A stretch of DNA of 64,000 nucleotides from Microlunatus phosphovorus NM-1 (GTDB lineage: Bacteria; Actinomycetota; Actinomycetes; Propionibacteriales; Propionibacteriaceae), in the NCBI RefSeq assembly GCF_000270245.1, contig NC_015635.1:1116001-1180000 (forward strand). The letters run 5' to 3'. Both the position numbers and the translations under genes were made by a program. Below the pieces are notes generated by a model. That model saw only the letters and a list, made by a program, of their open reading frames with translations, was not told where the DNA came from and searched no databases. Below, piece by piece: positions 1 through 12,312 of this stretch. Numbering within the stretch: the first letter of the stretch is position 1; each line of letters opens with the position of its first letter.

Positions 1-4787
<4,787 letters not shown>

Positions 4788-4937
4788 CGGGGGTTTACCT
4801 CCGCAAGGCTTCGACGGTGAGACCCGGGGGTGGGCGTCTCACCAGGTCAGCCTGCCATCAATCGTGTCGTTGGTACCAACCTGGCGCGCTCTGACGCCTG
4901 GTGTCGCGATTGCGGCGGTTCCTGGCATCATCGCAGC

Positions 4938-5429
4938 ATGGCTGCCTTTGACCAGACGGGCGACCGGGATCGTGATGCCGCGGGCCGGGCCCGGCAGGCG
5001 CGGCCGAGGGATCGGCTCGGCAGACCGCTGCCGTACGGGAGTGTCGGGGTCGAGCCGGTCTCGGAGGAGCCGCTGCCGCCGGGACCGACCATCGAGTCCG
5101 CTCGCGCCTTGCTGGCCGAGGGCCGACCGTTCTCCGCGCACGAGGTGTTCGAGGCTCGTTGGAAGGACGCGCCGGCTGCGGAGCGGGATCTGTGGCAGGG
5201 GCTGGCGCAGCTGTGCGTCGGCAACACCCATCGGGAACGCGGCAACGCGGTCGGGGCTCGTCGGCTGTGGGGTCGGGCCTTGGGACGACTGACCGCCTAT
5301 CGCGCCGCCGACCAGCCGACGTACGACCTCGATCTCGCCGCGCTGATCGGCTGGCTCACCGCGCGGCTCGCCGAGCTCTCGGCCAATGATGTCGCGGAGG
5401 GGAGTGATCCCGGCCTACCGCCGATCTAG
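4938..5429 (+). CDS. DUF309 family protein
   Basis: A 163-residue protein whose middle part matches the DUF309 pattern: an acidic helix, then SAHEVFEARWKDAP and DLWQGLAQLCVGNTHRERGN, where His, Glu and Trp are the typical conserved residues. The family is helical and its function is unknown. The ATG at 4938 is chosen because the domain begins well inside and the frame upstream has no better start; the first 40 residues are Arg- and Pro-rich and may be disordered. It converges with the next gene, and the two stop codons overlap by four bases. Confidence 0.75.
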   Translation: MAAFDQTGDRDRDAAGRARQARPRDRLGRPLPYGSVGVEPVSEEPLPPGPTIESARALLAEGRPFSAHEVFEARWKDAPAAERDLWQGLAQLCVGNTHRERGNAVGARRLWGRALGRLTAYRAADQPTYDLDLAALIGWLTARLAELSANDVAEGSDPGLPPI

Positions 5430-6076
5430 CTGATCGGGGTGTCGGCGTCGGTGAGGGGTGCGGTACGGGCCTGGTTCGGCTGCCGGCCGGCGGCGGTGAG
5501 CTGCCGGCGGAACTCGGGATGGCGGTCGAGGTGTTCCCGGAGCCGGCTCAGTCCCGTGTCCTGCAGGCAGACGACGTCGACCCCGGCCCGATGCAATTGG
5601 GCGGCGAGCTGATCAGCCGATTCCGTGCCGGCCAACGCCAAGACGACTCGGCCTTCCCGTCCGCCGATCACCTCGGCAACCCTGCGCAGCAGGGTCTTGC
5701 GACGCTTGGCCAGCGCCGGGGAACGGACCGGGAGGGACAGCTGATTCAGCAGCGCGGCGAGGGCGCCGTTGTCGCCGGTCAGCCCTGGGCCGACATTCTC
5801 GCTCTCACACAGCGCCACGACCTCACGTAGGGTCCGCCGCACCCAGCCGTCCAGGTCGACCGGCCGTGCGCCCTGGCCGAACGCCTCGCCGAAGCGGTCC
5901 AGCACCTTGCTGACCAGCACGGTGGTGGGAATCTCGGTGTCGATCGCCATGGCGCGGCGGCGCGCGACGCGAGTCACGTCTTGCCAGGAGACGGGTGGGC
6001 AGGAGACGGGTCGTCGGAGGTGACGGGCAGAGCCCGACCACGAACCGTACGGGTGCGTCATCGCTGCTACCGACAT
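5426..6076 (-). CDS. Hypothetical protein
   Basis: A 216-residue protein I do not recognise. It is mostly helical with no signal peptide or membrane segment. Two parts look structured: DTEIPTTVLVSKVLDRFGEA and a later stretch ending in GREGRVVLALAGTESADQL, which resembles an alpha/beta unit. The start at 6076 is preferred because AGAGGA lies seven bases upstream; another ATG near 5951 (MAIDTEIP) would remove a basic N-terminus of about 40 residues. Function unknown. Confidence 0.5.
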   Translation of the reverse strand: MSVAAMTHPYGSWSGSARHLRRPVSCPPVSWQDVTRVARRRAMAIDTEIPTTVLVSKVLDRFGEAFGQGARPVDLDGWVRRTLREVVALCESENVGPGLTGDNGALAALLNQLSLPVRSPALAKRRKTLLRRVAEVIGGREGRVVLALAGTESADQLAAQLHRAGVDVVCLQDTGLSRLREHLDRHPEFRRQLTAAGRQPNQARTAPLTDADTPIS

Positions 6077-6167
6077 GAAGTTTTCCTCTCGAGATCGCGC
6101 CTGGGCTGATATACCAAGCGTGACAGGAGGGCCGAACACAAATCCCGACTGACCTTGATCTACTGCC

Positions 6168-6668
6168 TCACCACAGGGGCCGGACGGGCGGCAGTTCCCC
6201 GTCGGCCTGACTCACGACCGCAACGAGGTCCTCGCGCAGGGCTGCCAGCCGGTCGGGCCCGATGATCGCGGCCCATTGGCCCTCCAGCGAGTGATAGATG
6301 TCCTCCGATGCCACCAGCAGTGCTTGCCCGCGTTCGGTCAGCTCCACCGGCCGGACCCGCGCGTCGCCCCGCGATGTCAGTCGCCGGACGTAGCCTGCCG
6401 CGACCAGCGCGTCGACCAGCTTGCTACTGGCCTGCTTGGTCATCCCCAGTGCTGCGCCGAGCTCACTACCCGGCAGCGGTCCGGGGCGCAGCGTGAGCAG
6501 TGCGAAGCCGTACGCCGGTCGGAGCTCCCCCCAGCCTTGCTCGGCGAGTTCGGCGTGCAGGTCGGTGATCAGCTGCCGGTAGGCGATGGCGAGGAGCCGG
6601 GCGAGCGGCAGCGACCCGTCCGCTGCGGCCGCTTGGTTAACTGATTTCCCGGTGCTCACTGAGCCCAC
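6168..6668 (-). CDS. MarR family transcriptional regulator
   Basis: A 166-residue winged-helix repressor. The DNA-binding part is LPGSELGAALGMTKQASSKLVDALVAAGYVRR (about 60-92), followed by the wing SRGDARVRPVELTERGQALL, the usual MarR signature. The family forms dimers that bind short palindromes and release them on ligand binding. It overlaps the end of the upstream cupin gene by 13 bases, so the two are an operon. Two matching palindromes lie upstream of the operon, and a partial copy (6635-6647) lies inside the first codons of this gene, which suggests autoregulation. Confidence 0.88.
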   Translation of the reverse strand: MGSVSTGKSVNQAAAADGSLPLARLLAIAYRQLITDLHAELAEQGWGELRPAYGFALLTLRPGPLPGSELGAALGMTKQASSKLVDALVAAGYVRRLTSRGDARVRPVELTERGQALLVASEDIYHSLEGQWAAIIGPDRLAALREDLVAVVSQADGELPPVRPLW

Positions 6669-7033
6669 GGTGGAGTCAGCAGCGTGCCGTCGCCCAGTTG
6701 TGCCTGGCCGCCGACCGGCAGGCAGCAGAGCAGCTCGACGGGTTCGTCGCCATCGTTGCCGAGGCCGAAGGGGACACCGCTCGGCACCACGATGGCGCTG
6801 CCGGTCAGGGCGGTCTCCTGGACCCCGTCGATCGTCACGTCAGCGGTGCCGCGGAGGACCAGGAAGATCTCCTCCCGCGTCAATGAGTGCGGGGTCGGCG
6901 TGGTGCCGGGAGCGAGCTGAACCCGCCACAGTGAGTTGTCGGTGGTGCTGCCTCGGCTGGGGGTGGCCAGCGAGGTGAAGGTCGTCCCGCCGAGGGTGTG
7001 CGTCGGGGCGCTCGGGGCTTGGACAACAGACAT
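6656..7033 (-). CDS. Cupin domain protein
   Basis: A small 125-residue single cupin. Motif 1 is represented by TPTPHSLTREEIFLVLRGTADVTIDG and motif 2 by VPSGVPFGLGNDGDEPVELL; the His and Glu residues could hold a metal ion, though the second motif has no obvious His. Start ATG at 7033 has AAGGAGAT upstream. It is the first gene of an operon with the MarR gene and probably senses or modifies a small molecule linked to that regulator. The substrate is unknown. Confidence 0.75.
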   Translation of the reverse strand: MSVVQAPSAPTHTLGGTTFTSLATPSRGSTTDNSLWRVQLAPGTTPTPHSLTREEIFLVLRGTADVTIDGVQETALTGSAIVVPSGVPFGLGNDGDEPVELLCCLPVGGQAQLGDGTLLTPPWAQ

Positions 7034-7051
7034 GCCGATCTCCTTCGCAAG

Positions 7052-7070
7052 TGGTCAACTGATTTGACCA
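7052..7070. promoter_or_regulatory. Probable MarR operator 1
   Basis: Perfect inverted repeat with arms TGGTCAA and TTGACCA and a five-base centre CTGAT. It lies about 20 bases upstream of the cupin start codon, covering the early transcript or ribosome-binding region. Confidence 0.65.
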
Positions 7071-7098
7071 TCGTCCCTTATGGTCCGGATATAGTCAA
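7070..7098 (-). promoter_or_regulatory. Promoter of the cupin-MarR operon
   Basis: On the minus strand TTGACT (complement of 7093-7098) is followed after 17 bases by GACGAT (complement of 7070-7075). The -35 box is the right half of the 7093-7109 palindrome, and the second palindrome lies just downstream of the -10 box, so a bound repressor would block this promoter. Confidence 0.5.
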
Positions 7099-7109
7099 CT
7101 GAATTGACT
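7093..7109. promoter_or_regulatory. Probable MarR operator 2
   Basis: Perfect inverted repeat with arms AGTCAA and TTGACT and centre CTGAA. Its centre is 40 bp from operator 1, close to four helical turns. It overlaps the -35 box of the operon. Confidence 0.65.
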
Positions 7110-7222
7110 GAATTGGCAACCAGCAGGTGGGCAGGTGGCTCGGTTTCCACCCGTGCCAATCGACACCTGGCACACTCTGCGCAGCAATCGCACGACGGGG
7201 AAGACGTGGGGAGGTCGGTCGA

Positions 7223-8119
7223 GTGACGCGAGCGTCGGGGCGCGACCAGCTCAAGCCCATGGAGCGGCTGATCCGGATCTTGATCTGCCTCGCCGACGAC
7301 GACCGCGGTCGTGGGGTGCCGATCGTCACCTTGCTGAGGATGGCCGATCTCGACGAGGACACCGAAGCGGCGCGGGTACAGCTGCGCCGGGACCTGACGA
7401 TCCTGCGCCGGGGCGGCTGGGACATCGAGAACGTGGCCGGCGAAGGCGAGGATGGCCGCTATCTGTTGCGTGCTCGAGACAACCGGCTGGCGCTGCTGCT
7501 CACCCCCGGCGAGCGGGCCGCCCTCGGGTCGCTGCTCTATCTGAACGACATCGACCGGGTCATCCCACCGCCGTCCTTGGGGCGCTTGGTGCACGCGGTC
7601 CAAGACCGGAGTCTGGTGCGGTGCAGCTATGCGGGGCGTCGGCGGGTCCTGCACCCCGACCAGCTCTACGTGACCACCTCGGGCTGGGTGCTGGCCGCGC
7701 GGATGGCGGTGGACGAGCCGGCCAAGGAGTACGTGATCGCCTGGATGGACGGTCTGCGGATCGACCGACCGGGTACGGCGGCAGCGGCGATCATGCGGCC
7801 GACCGAGCGCCTCGATCCGATGCACTGGCAGCTGGACCCGCCGATGACCGTGCGGCTGGCCGTGGTGACCCCCTTCGTGGCCGACGTCTTGGTGCAGTTC
7901 CCGGCTGCCACCGTCGTGCCCCCTTCCGCCGATACCGCCCCTGAATCGACTGCCGACGACGAACCGCCGGAGACCGTTGTCGAGTTGGTGGTCACCAATC
8001 AGGCCACCTTCCGGTCCCGGCTGTATGCGCTCGGCTTGAGAGTGCGGGTGCTGGAGCCGGCAACTCTGGTCACCGAGATCGCGATGAACCTGCAGGCCGT
8101 CGTGGAGAGCGGTGGCTGA
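7223..8119 (+). CDS. pafB: WYL-domain transcriptional regulator, PafB-like
   Basis: A 298-residue regulator of the PafB type: an N-terminal helix-turn-helix (about 4-75, MERLIRILICLADDDRGRG to LRRDLTILRRGGWDIE), then a WYL domain (SLVRCSYAGRRRVLHPDQLYVTTSGWVLAARM, about 130-165) and a C-terminal WCX-like extension. In mycobacteria PafB and PafC together activate DNA-repair genes independently of LexA/RecA. The GTG at 7223 is chosen because GGGGAGG lies just upstream and the domain follows directly. It overlaps the next gene as TGATG, so the pair is translationally coupled. No proteasome genes are adjacent, unlike the mycobacterial locus. Confidence 0.8.
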   Translation: MTRASGRDQLKPMERLIRILICLADDDRGRGVPIVTLLRMADLDEDTEAARVQLRRDLTILRRGGWDIENVAGEGEDGRYLLRARDNRLALLLTPGERAALGSLLYLNDIDRVIPPPSLGRLVHAVQDRSLVRCSYAGRRRVLHPDQLYVTTSGWVLAARMAVDEPAKEYVIAWMDGLRIDRPGTAAAAIMRPTERLDPMHWQLDPPMTVRLAVVTPFVADVLVQFPAATVVPPSADTAPESTADDEPPETVVELVVTNQATFRSRLYALGLRVRVLEPATLVTEIAMNLQAVVESGG

Positions 8120-9093
8120 TGGCGATCTACGGCGATCGGGTCGCGCTCTTGCCGCGACTGCTCGACATCCTCTTCTACCACCCCGACGGGATGCGGTTCT
8201 CCGAGCTGGCTGCCGAGGTCGGCCGTGCTGAGGACGACGTGCGCGAGACGCTCAAGACGTACTACCTGACGGACCTGGCGGACTACCTGCCCGATCTGGT
8301 GGCCCGTCCCGATGTCCTGGAATTCTTGAACGACGATGGCGAGGAGATCGGAGATGCGTCCACGGCGACCGCGGTGCGGCTGGCGACGATGTCCCCGGGG
8401 CACGAGCTCGGCGTGTCCTACCTCAGCCTGCCCGACCTGGCCCGGCTCTATCGGCTGGCCACGGATGCCGTCGCGTTGCACCCCGACGACCGGGTGCTGG
8501 CCTCGGCCGTACGGAAGCTGGGCGACGGCGTGCTGCCCGGATTGCGGATCATCCAGAACGATCCCTGGCGGTGGCTCGACGATCTGCGACTGGCAGTGCG
8601 TGAGCGTCGTCGGGTCGCGGTGCGCTATGCGCGGGCCTGGGAGCCGACGATCGAGGACGGTGTGATCGAGCCGTACGGCTTGCTCCGTACGCTGCGGGGC
8701 TGGGAGATCGACGCCGCGCCCGGCGACGAGCGCAGCGCCTTGCGAACGTACCTGCTCAGAAATCTGCGCTCGGTGACCGTCCTGCCGGACACCTTCGAGC
8801 TGCCGGCGGATCGGAACGTGATGATCATCGAACATCGCACCGAACTCGCCGTGGTTCTGGAAGTGCCGCACTTCGCCGCCTGGGCGGTCGACTCCTACGC
8901 CGAGCGGGTGGAGCTGATCGAGGATCTGCCGGATGTGGCCCGGCTGCGGGTCTTCGTGCTGCAGCCCTATCGACGCCGGATCGGGCTGATGCTGGTCGCC
9001 GGCGGTCCGCGGGCGCGGGTGCTCGAGCCGGTCGACCTGCGCGGGGCCGGCGCGGAGGTCGCGAGGGAGATGCTGGAGCGCTATCGGTCTTGA
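8119..9093 (+). CDS. pafC: WYL-domain transcriptional regulator, PafC-like
   Basis: A 324-residue partner of the preceding regulator with the same plan: helix-turn-helix at the N-terminus (LLPRLLDILFYHPDGMRFSELAAEVGRAEDDVRETLKTYY), WYL domain (about 165-220, RRRVAVRYARAWEPTIEDGVIEPYGLLRTLRGWEIDA) and C-terminal region. It starts on the stop codon of pafB. PafB and PafC are known to act together, and in some actinobacteria they are fused. The gene ends 13 bp from the stop of the converging TetR gene. Confidence 0.8.
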   Translation: MAIYGDRVALLPRLLDILFYHPDGMRFSELAAEVGRAEDDVRETLKTYYLTDLADYLPDLVARPDVLEFLNDDGEEIGDASTATAVRLATMSPGHELGVSYLSLPDLARLYRLATDAVALHPDDRVLASAVRKLGDGVLPGLRIIQNDPWRWLDDLRLAVRERRRVAVRYARAWEPTIEDGVIEPYGLLRTLRGWEIDAAPGDERSALRTYLLRNLRSVTVLPDTFELPADRNVMIIEHRTELAVVLEVPHFAAWAVDSYAERVELIEDLPDVARLRVFVLQPYRRRIGLMLVAGGPRARVLEPVDLRGAGAEVAREMLERYRS

Positions 9094-9106
9094 CGAAGGC
9101 GGCAGA

Positions 9107-9763
9107 TCAGCGGGTGGGGCCCATCACCGCATGCGTCTGGTCGCTGGTGAGTGCCGGCACCGGGAGGGGTGAGGGAGCGCCGGGCTCGGCGCGGAGAGCG
9201 TCGATCATCAGGTGCAGATAGCGCCGGTACAGGTCGGGATGGGCGTCGCGCGAGCGCATCATGATCGCGTTGAGTCCCACCTGGATGAAGGTCAGGTCGG
9301 TGCCGGTGACGTCGTCTCGGAGCTTGCCTGCCTCGCGGGCCCGCTCGATCAGCGCACGGTATTTCGGAGCCATCACCGTCCGGTTCCAGGCATGCTGCTC
9401 AACGCTGAGTCGGTCCCCGTTCAGGATCTGCGCGAGCCCCTTGTCCCGCAACTGCAGGGCGAGGGCGTGTTCCAGGAAATCGACCAGACCGCGCCAGGGG
9501 TCGGCGTCGGCCAACGCCGCGTCGGCGAGCGCGCCGAACTCGGCGGTCTGTTCGGCGAAGAGCGACTCCAGCACCTCCTCCTTGTTCGCGAACCGGCGGT
9601 AGGCGGTGCCCACCCCGACCCCGGCGTGGTGCGCGATGTCGTTGAGGGTGACGTCGAGACCGCGCTCGGCGAACAGCTCCCGGGCGGCGGCCAGCAGTCT
9701 GGTCCTGTTCTCGGCCGCGTCTCGGCGCAGCTCCCTTGGCTTGGTCGCGGTCACGGTGTCCAC
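9107..9763 (-). CDS. TetR family transcriptional regulator
   Basis: A 218-residue TetR repressor. The N-terminal helix-turn-helix spans about 17-63 (NRTRLLAAARELFAERG, LNDIAHHAGVGVGTAYRRF, NKEEVLESLF); the rest is the variable ligand-binding half. The GTG start at 9763 is followed by a second in-frame GTG three codons later. The gene is divergent from an MFS exporter with two ATCCGGAT palindromes in between, the usual arrangement for a repressor controlling an efflux pump. Confidence 0.88.
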   Translation of the reverse strand: MDTVTATKPRELRRDAAENRTRLLAAARELFAERGLDVTLNDIAHHAGVGVGTAYRRFANKEEVLESLFAEQTAEFGALADAALADADPWRGLVDFLEHALALQLRDKGLAQILNGDRLSVEQHAWNRTVMAPKYRALIERAREAGKLRDDVTGTDLTFIQVGLNAIMMRSRDAHPDLYRRYLHLMIDALRAEPGAPSPLPVPALTSDQTHAVMGPTR

Positions 9764-9771
9764 CCTAGCTC

Positions 9772-9795
9772 ATCCGGATAGACAGTATCCGGATA
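9772..9795. promoter_or_regulatory. Probable TetR operators (two ATCCGGAT palindromes)
   Basis: Two copies of the palindrome ATCCGGAT, at 9772-9779 and 9787-9794, the second extended to TATCCGGATA. Their centres are 15 bp apart. The second sits in the spacer of the exporter promoter. Confidence 0.55.
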
Positions 9796-9807
9796 ACTTG
9801 CTAGGGT
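9779..9807 (+). promoter_or_regulatory. Promoter of the MFS exporter
   Basis: TAGACA (9779-9784) and TAGGGT (9802-9807) are separated by 17 bases. The predicted start of transcription, about seven bases further on, coincides with the ATG at 9814. Confidence 0.5.
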
Positions 9808-9813
9808 CGCAGT

Positions 9814-9861
9814 ATGCGGATGAGAGATATCCACTTAGTCGACCGAGTGGGCAAACGGTGA
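9814..9861 (+). CDS. Possible leaderless leader peptide, 15 aa
   Basis: A 15-codon frame reads MRMRDIHLVDRVGKR and stops with TGA at 9859-9861, overlapping the GTG at 9858 of the exporter frame. The ATG is at the predicted transcription start, so it could be read as a leaderless message. The exporter start has no clear ribosome-binding site, so translation of this peptide may deliver ribosomes to it. It is too short for coding statistics; the call rests on position alone. Confidence 0.35.
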   Translation: MRMRDIHLVDRVGKR

Positions 9862-11048
9862 CTGGGCCTGTGACCGTACGTCCGGTGAGCCGATCGCTGA
9901 CGCTCGTGTTGGCGCTGCTGACGGTGTTCGGTCCTATCTCGATGGATCTGTACCTGCCGGTGCTGCCGCGGCTGGCCGCCGATCTGGACGCAGGCACCTC
10001 GGCCGCGCAGCTGACCATCACCGCATGTCTGGTCGGACTGGCGGCGGGGCAGATCATCGCCGGTCCGCTGTCGGATCGGTTCGGTCGTCGGCGCCCGCTG
10101 ATCATCGGGGTGAGCAGCTACGTGGTCGCCTCGGTCGCGTGTGCGTTGAGCCCCAGCATCGAGATCTTGATCGCCGCCCGGCTGCTACAGGGTCTGGCCG
10201 GCGCCACGGGGGTGGTGATCGCTCAAGCGGCAGGTCGGGATCTGTACTCGGGCGCTGCGCTGGTCCGCTACTACGGTCGGCTCACCGTGCTGGCCGGCTG
10301 TGCCGCGATCGTCGGCCCGCTGGTCGGTGGTCAGTTGGCCAGGCTCACCGACTGGCGCGGCATCTTCGTGTTCCTCGCCGCCGTGGGTGCGGCGATCCTG
10401 CTCGCCGTGCTGCTGATCTTCCGTGAGTCGTTGCCGATCGAGTCCCGTACGGCAGGTGGCCTGTCCCACTTCCGAGCCAACGTGCGCGTGCTGTTGGCCG
10501 ACCGACGCTTCCTGGGCACCGCACTGACCATCAGCTTCCTCAACGGGGCGGTGTTCGCCTATCTCAGCGGCGCCACCTTCGTCCTGCAGGGCATCTACGG
10601 TCTGACGCCGCAGCAGTACTCCTACGCCTTCGGGCTGGGCTCGCTCGCGTACGTGCTCAGTGGCTTCGTCTCCGGTCGATTGAGCGAGCGCTGGTCGTCC
10701 ACCGGCACCTTGGCCCTCGGTCTCGGAATCGCGGTGACCGGAGCGGCGGGCATTCTCGCCGCCGGCACCGCCGGCCTGCCGCTGTGGGTGATCCTGGCCT
10801 CGATCGTGCTGCTGACCAGCGGTGTGGCGACCAGCACGCCGCCGGCCACGGCGCTGGCGCTGGCCGACTATGCCCGCGTCGCCGGCACTGCGGCCTCGCT
10901 GCTCGGGCTGGGTCGCTATGCGTTCGGTGCGATCGCCGCCCCGCTCGTCGGACTCGCCGGTGAGCACACCGCGGTCCCCTTGGGAGTGGTCGCCCTCGCC
11001 TGCTCGGTCCTCGCCGCGGCGTCCCATCTTCTCACTCGCCACCGATAA
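9858..11048 (+). CDS. Bcr/CflA family MFS drug exporter
   Basis: A 396-residue, 12-helix major facilitator transporter. Helix 1 carries the Bcr/CflA signature SMDLYLPVLPRLAADL; the loop between helices 2 and 3 has GPLSDRFGRRRPLIIG, the MFS motif A; RLLQGLAGATGVVIAQAAGRD follows. The family exports drugs such as bicyclomycin and chloramphenicol, and some members export cysteine-related compounds. Starts at GTG 9858, 9870 and 9885 are all possible; 9858 is chosen because it overlaps the stop of the leader frame. It is divergent from the TetR gene and probably repressed by it. Confidence 0.85.
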   Translation: MTGPVTVRPVSRSLTLVLALLTVFGPISMDLYLPVLPRLAADLDAGTSAAQLTITACLVGLAAGQIIAGPLSDRFGRRRPLIIGVSSYVVASVACALSPSIEILIAARLLQGLAGATGVVIAQAAGRDLYSGAALVRYYGRLTVLAGCAAIVGPLVGGQLARLTDWRGIFVFLAAVGAAILLAVLLIFRESLPIESRTAGGLSHFRANVRVLLADRRFLGTALTISFLNGAVFAYLSGATFVLQGIYGLTPQQYSYAFGLGSLAYVLSGFVSGRLSERWSSTGTLALGLGIAVTGAAGILAAGTAGLPLWVILASIVLLTSGVATSTPPATALALADYARVAGTAASLLGLGRYAFGAIAAPLVGLAGEHTAVPLGVVALACSVLAAASHLLTRHR

Positions 11049-11157
11049 GGTGCTCCGGCTGTCCCTCTACCGGGCTCCTCTTGCGACCGCTGTCGTGGTT
11101 CACTTCCTTCGTGGCCGAGCGGAAGGGCCATGCCAGCAGGAATGAAAGAGGTCTCTC

Positions 11158-11214
11158 GTGTCCGCCGGCTCGACTGTTACCGGCATCGTGGTGTTGTCCA
11201 TGGCCAAGTTCTGA
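11158..11214 (+). CDS. Possible 18-aa small ORF
   Basis: A GTG with GAAAGAGG nine bases upstream opens an 18-codon frame, MSAGSTVTGIVVLSMAKF, in the 200-bp gap between the exporter and the next TetR-like gene. The peptide is hydrophobic in its middle. No homologue is known to me; it may be chance. Confidence 0.2.
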   Translation: MSAGSTVTGIVVLSMAKF

Positions 11215-11256
11215 CCCCGGACCCAGACGGGCCCGGTCTGTGCTTCGCTAGCCCTC

Positions 11257-12066
11257 ATGTCCCCCCGTCCGGCTCCCACCAGGTATGACCCGACCGCCAT
11301 GCGGATCCTGGATGCCGCTGCCGAGTTGATCGATGCGAGTCTCTCCGAGGCCTCTGGCGACCTGCCCGCGCGGTTGAGATCGATCCATTTCCCGGCCGCA
11401 CTGGACTGGATCCGGATCGAGGACATCACTCGGGTGTTGTCCGGATATCAGCCGGCGATCAGCAAGAAGGCGATCGTCAACCGGTGGGGGAGCAAGGAAG
11501 AGCTCGTCCACGACGCCGCCTTGCACTGCATCCTTTATCGAGACCAGCCCGCCGGGGGCACCCCGGACGCAACGCCCGAGTTCTTGGTGGCGGTGGCCAC
11601 GTCGGCCGGCTTGGCGCGAGCTATCACCGTCACCGCCGACACCATCATGGGCAACCTAGTGTCCTCGCCGCGCAGCTTCCTGCTGATGCATCTCGCTCCG
11701 ATGCTGCCGCGGCATCCCGAGATCCAGCGACAGATCGCTGAGGACGGACTCCGGATCCAGCGCGAGTGGTCGCAGGGCTATCAGCAATTGATGATGGCGT
11801 ACGGAATCGTGCTGCGACCCGAGTGGACGATGGAGCGCCTCGCCCTTGCTGTCCAACTGCTGCTCGACGGGCATCTGCTGCGCACTCGGATCGACCCGTA
11901 CCTCATCGAGACGGCTCGCTGGGAGTCGAGCAGCGTCTTCGCCACCGCGGTCGTGACGCTCATTGTCGGCGCGATCGACCACGACCGGTCCGGCTTGACC
12001 GCCGCCGACTACCTCGACTCGGTCACCAGTGCCTCTGGCCGGCCGATCACAGATTCGCGAAGCTGA
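11257..12066 (+). CDS. TetR-like transcriptional regulator
   Basis: A 269-residue protein with a TetR-type N-terminal half: TAMRILDAAAELIDASLSEA, a longer than usual inserted loop (about 34-50), WIRIEDITRVLSGYQPAISKKAIVNRWGSKEELVHDAAL. The recognition helix region VLSGYQPAISKKAIVNRW replaces the more common GVS-TLYRYF pattern. The C-terminal half is helical. The target is unknown. Its last 20 bases overlap, antisense, the decayed propeller fragment that follows, so insertion of that fragment may have shaped its C-terminus. Confidence 0.65.
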   Translation: MSPRPAPTRYDPTAMRILDAAAELIDASLSEASGDLPARLRSIHFPAALDWIRIEDITRVLSGYQPAISKKAIVNRWGSKEELVHDAALHCILYRDQPAGGTPDATPEFLVAVATSAGLARAITVTADTIMGNLVSSPRSFLLMHLAPMLPRHPEIQRQIAEDGLRIQREWSQGYQQLMMAYGIVLRPEWTMERLALAVQLLLDGHLLRTRIDPYLIETARWESSSVFATAVVTLIVGAIDHDRSGLTAADYLDSVTSASGRPITDSRS

Positions 12067-12265
12067 CATAGGTGATCGCCGGGTGGCGCTGGTGTGTCCC
12101 TTGCACGCCATCACTGCGACCACCGTGCTGCGTGCTTGCCAGCGCTGCACCGTGGATGGAGCCACCGGGGCCCGGCTGCGGCTGGGGCCAGGTTTGTTCG
12201 TCGAAGACGGCCGCGTGCAGGCGCTGATTCCCGCCCGATCCCTTCGGGAGATCGCCGATCAGCAC
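12047..12265 (-). pseudogene. Decayed fragment of a propeller-repeat protein
   Basis: The 72-codon minus-strand frame contains GSGGNQRLHAAVFDEQTW, PGPGGSIHGAALASTQ and the end HPAITYVSFANL. These align with repeat 4 (GGNQRLYSATFDGHTW, PGPGGSTHGPALATTQ) and the extreme C-terminus (TPAITYVDFMRL) of the intact gene at 18818-19681. Repeats 5 and 6 and the N-terminal half are missing, so this is a remnant with an internal deletion. The frame has stayed open. Confidence 0.75.
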
Positions 12266-12312
12266 CAGTGCGGATTCTGGAACCAGCGGTAGGTTCGGCC
12301 GTATCTGCGCAC

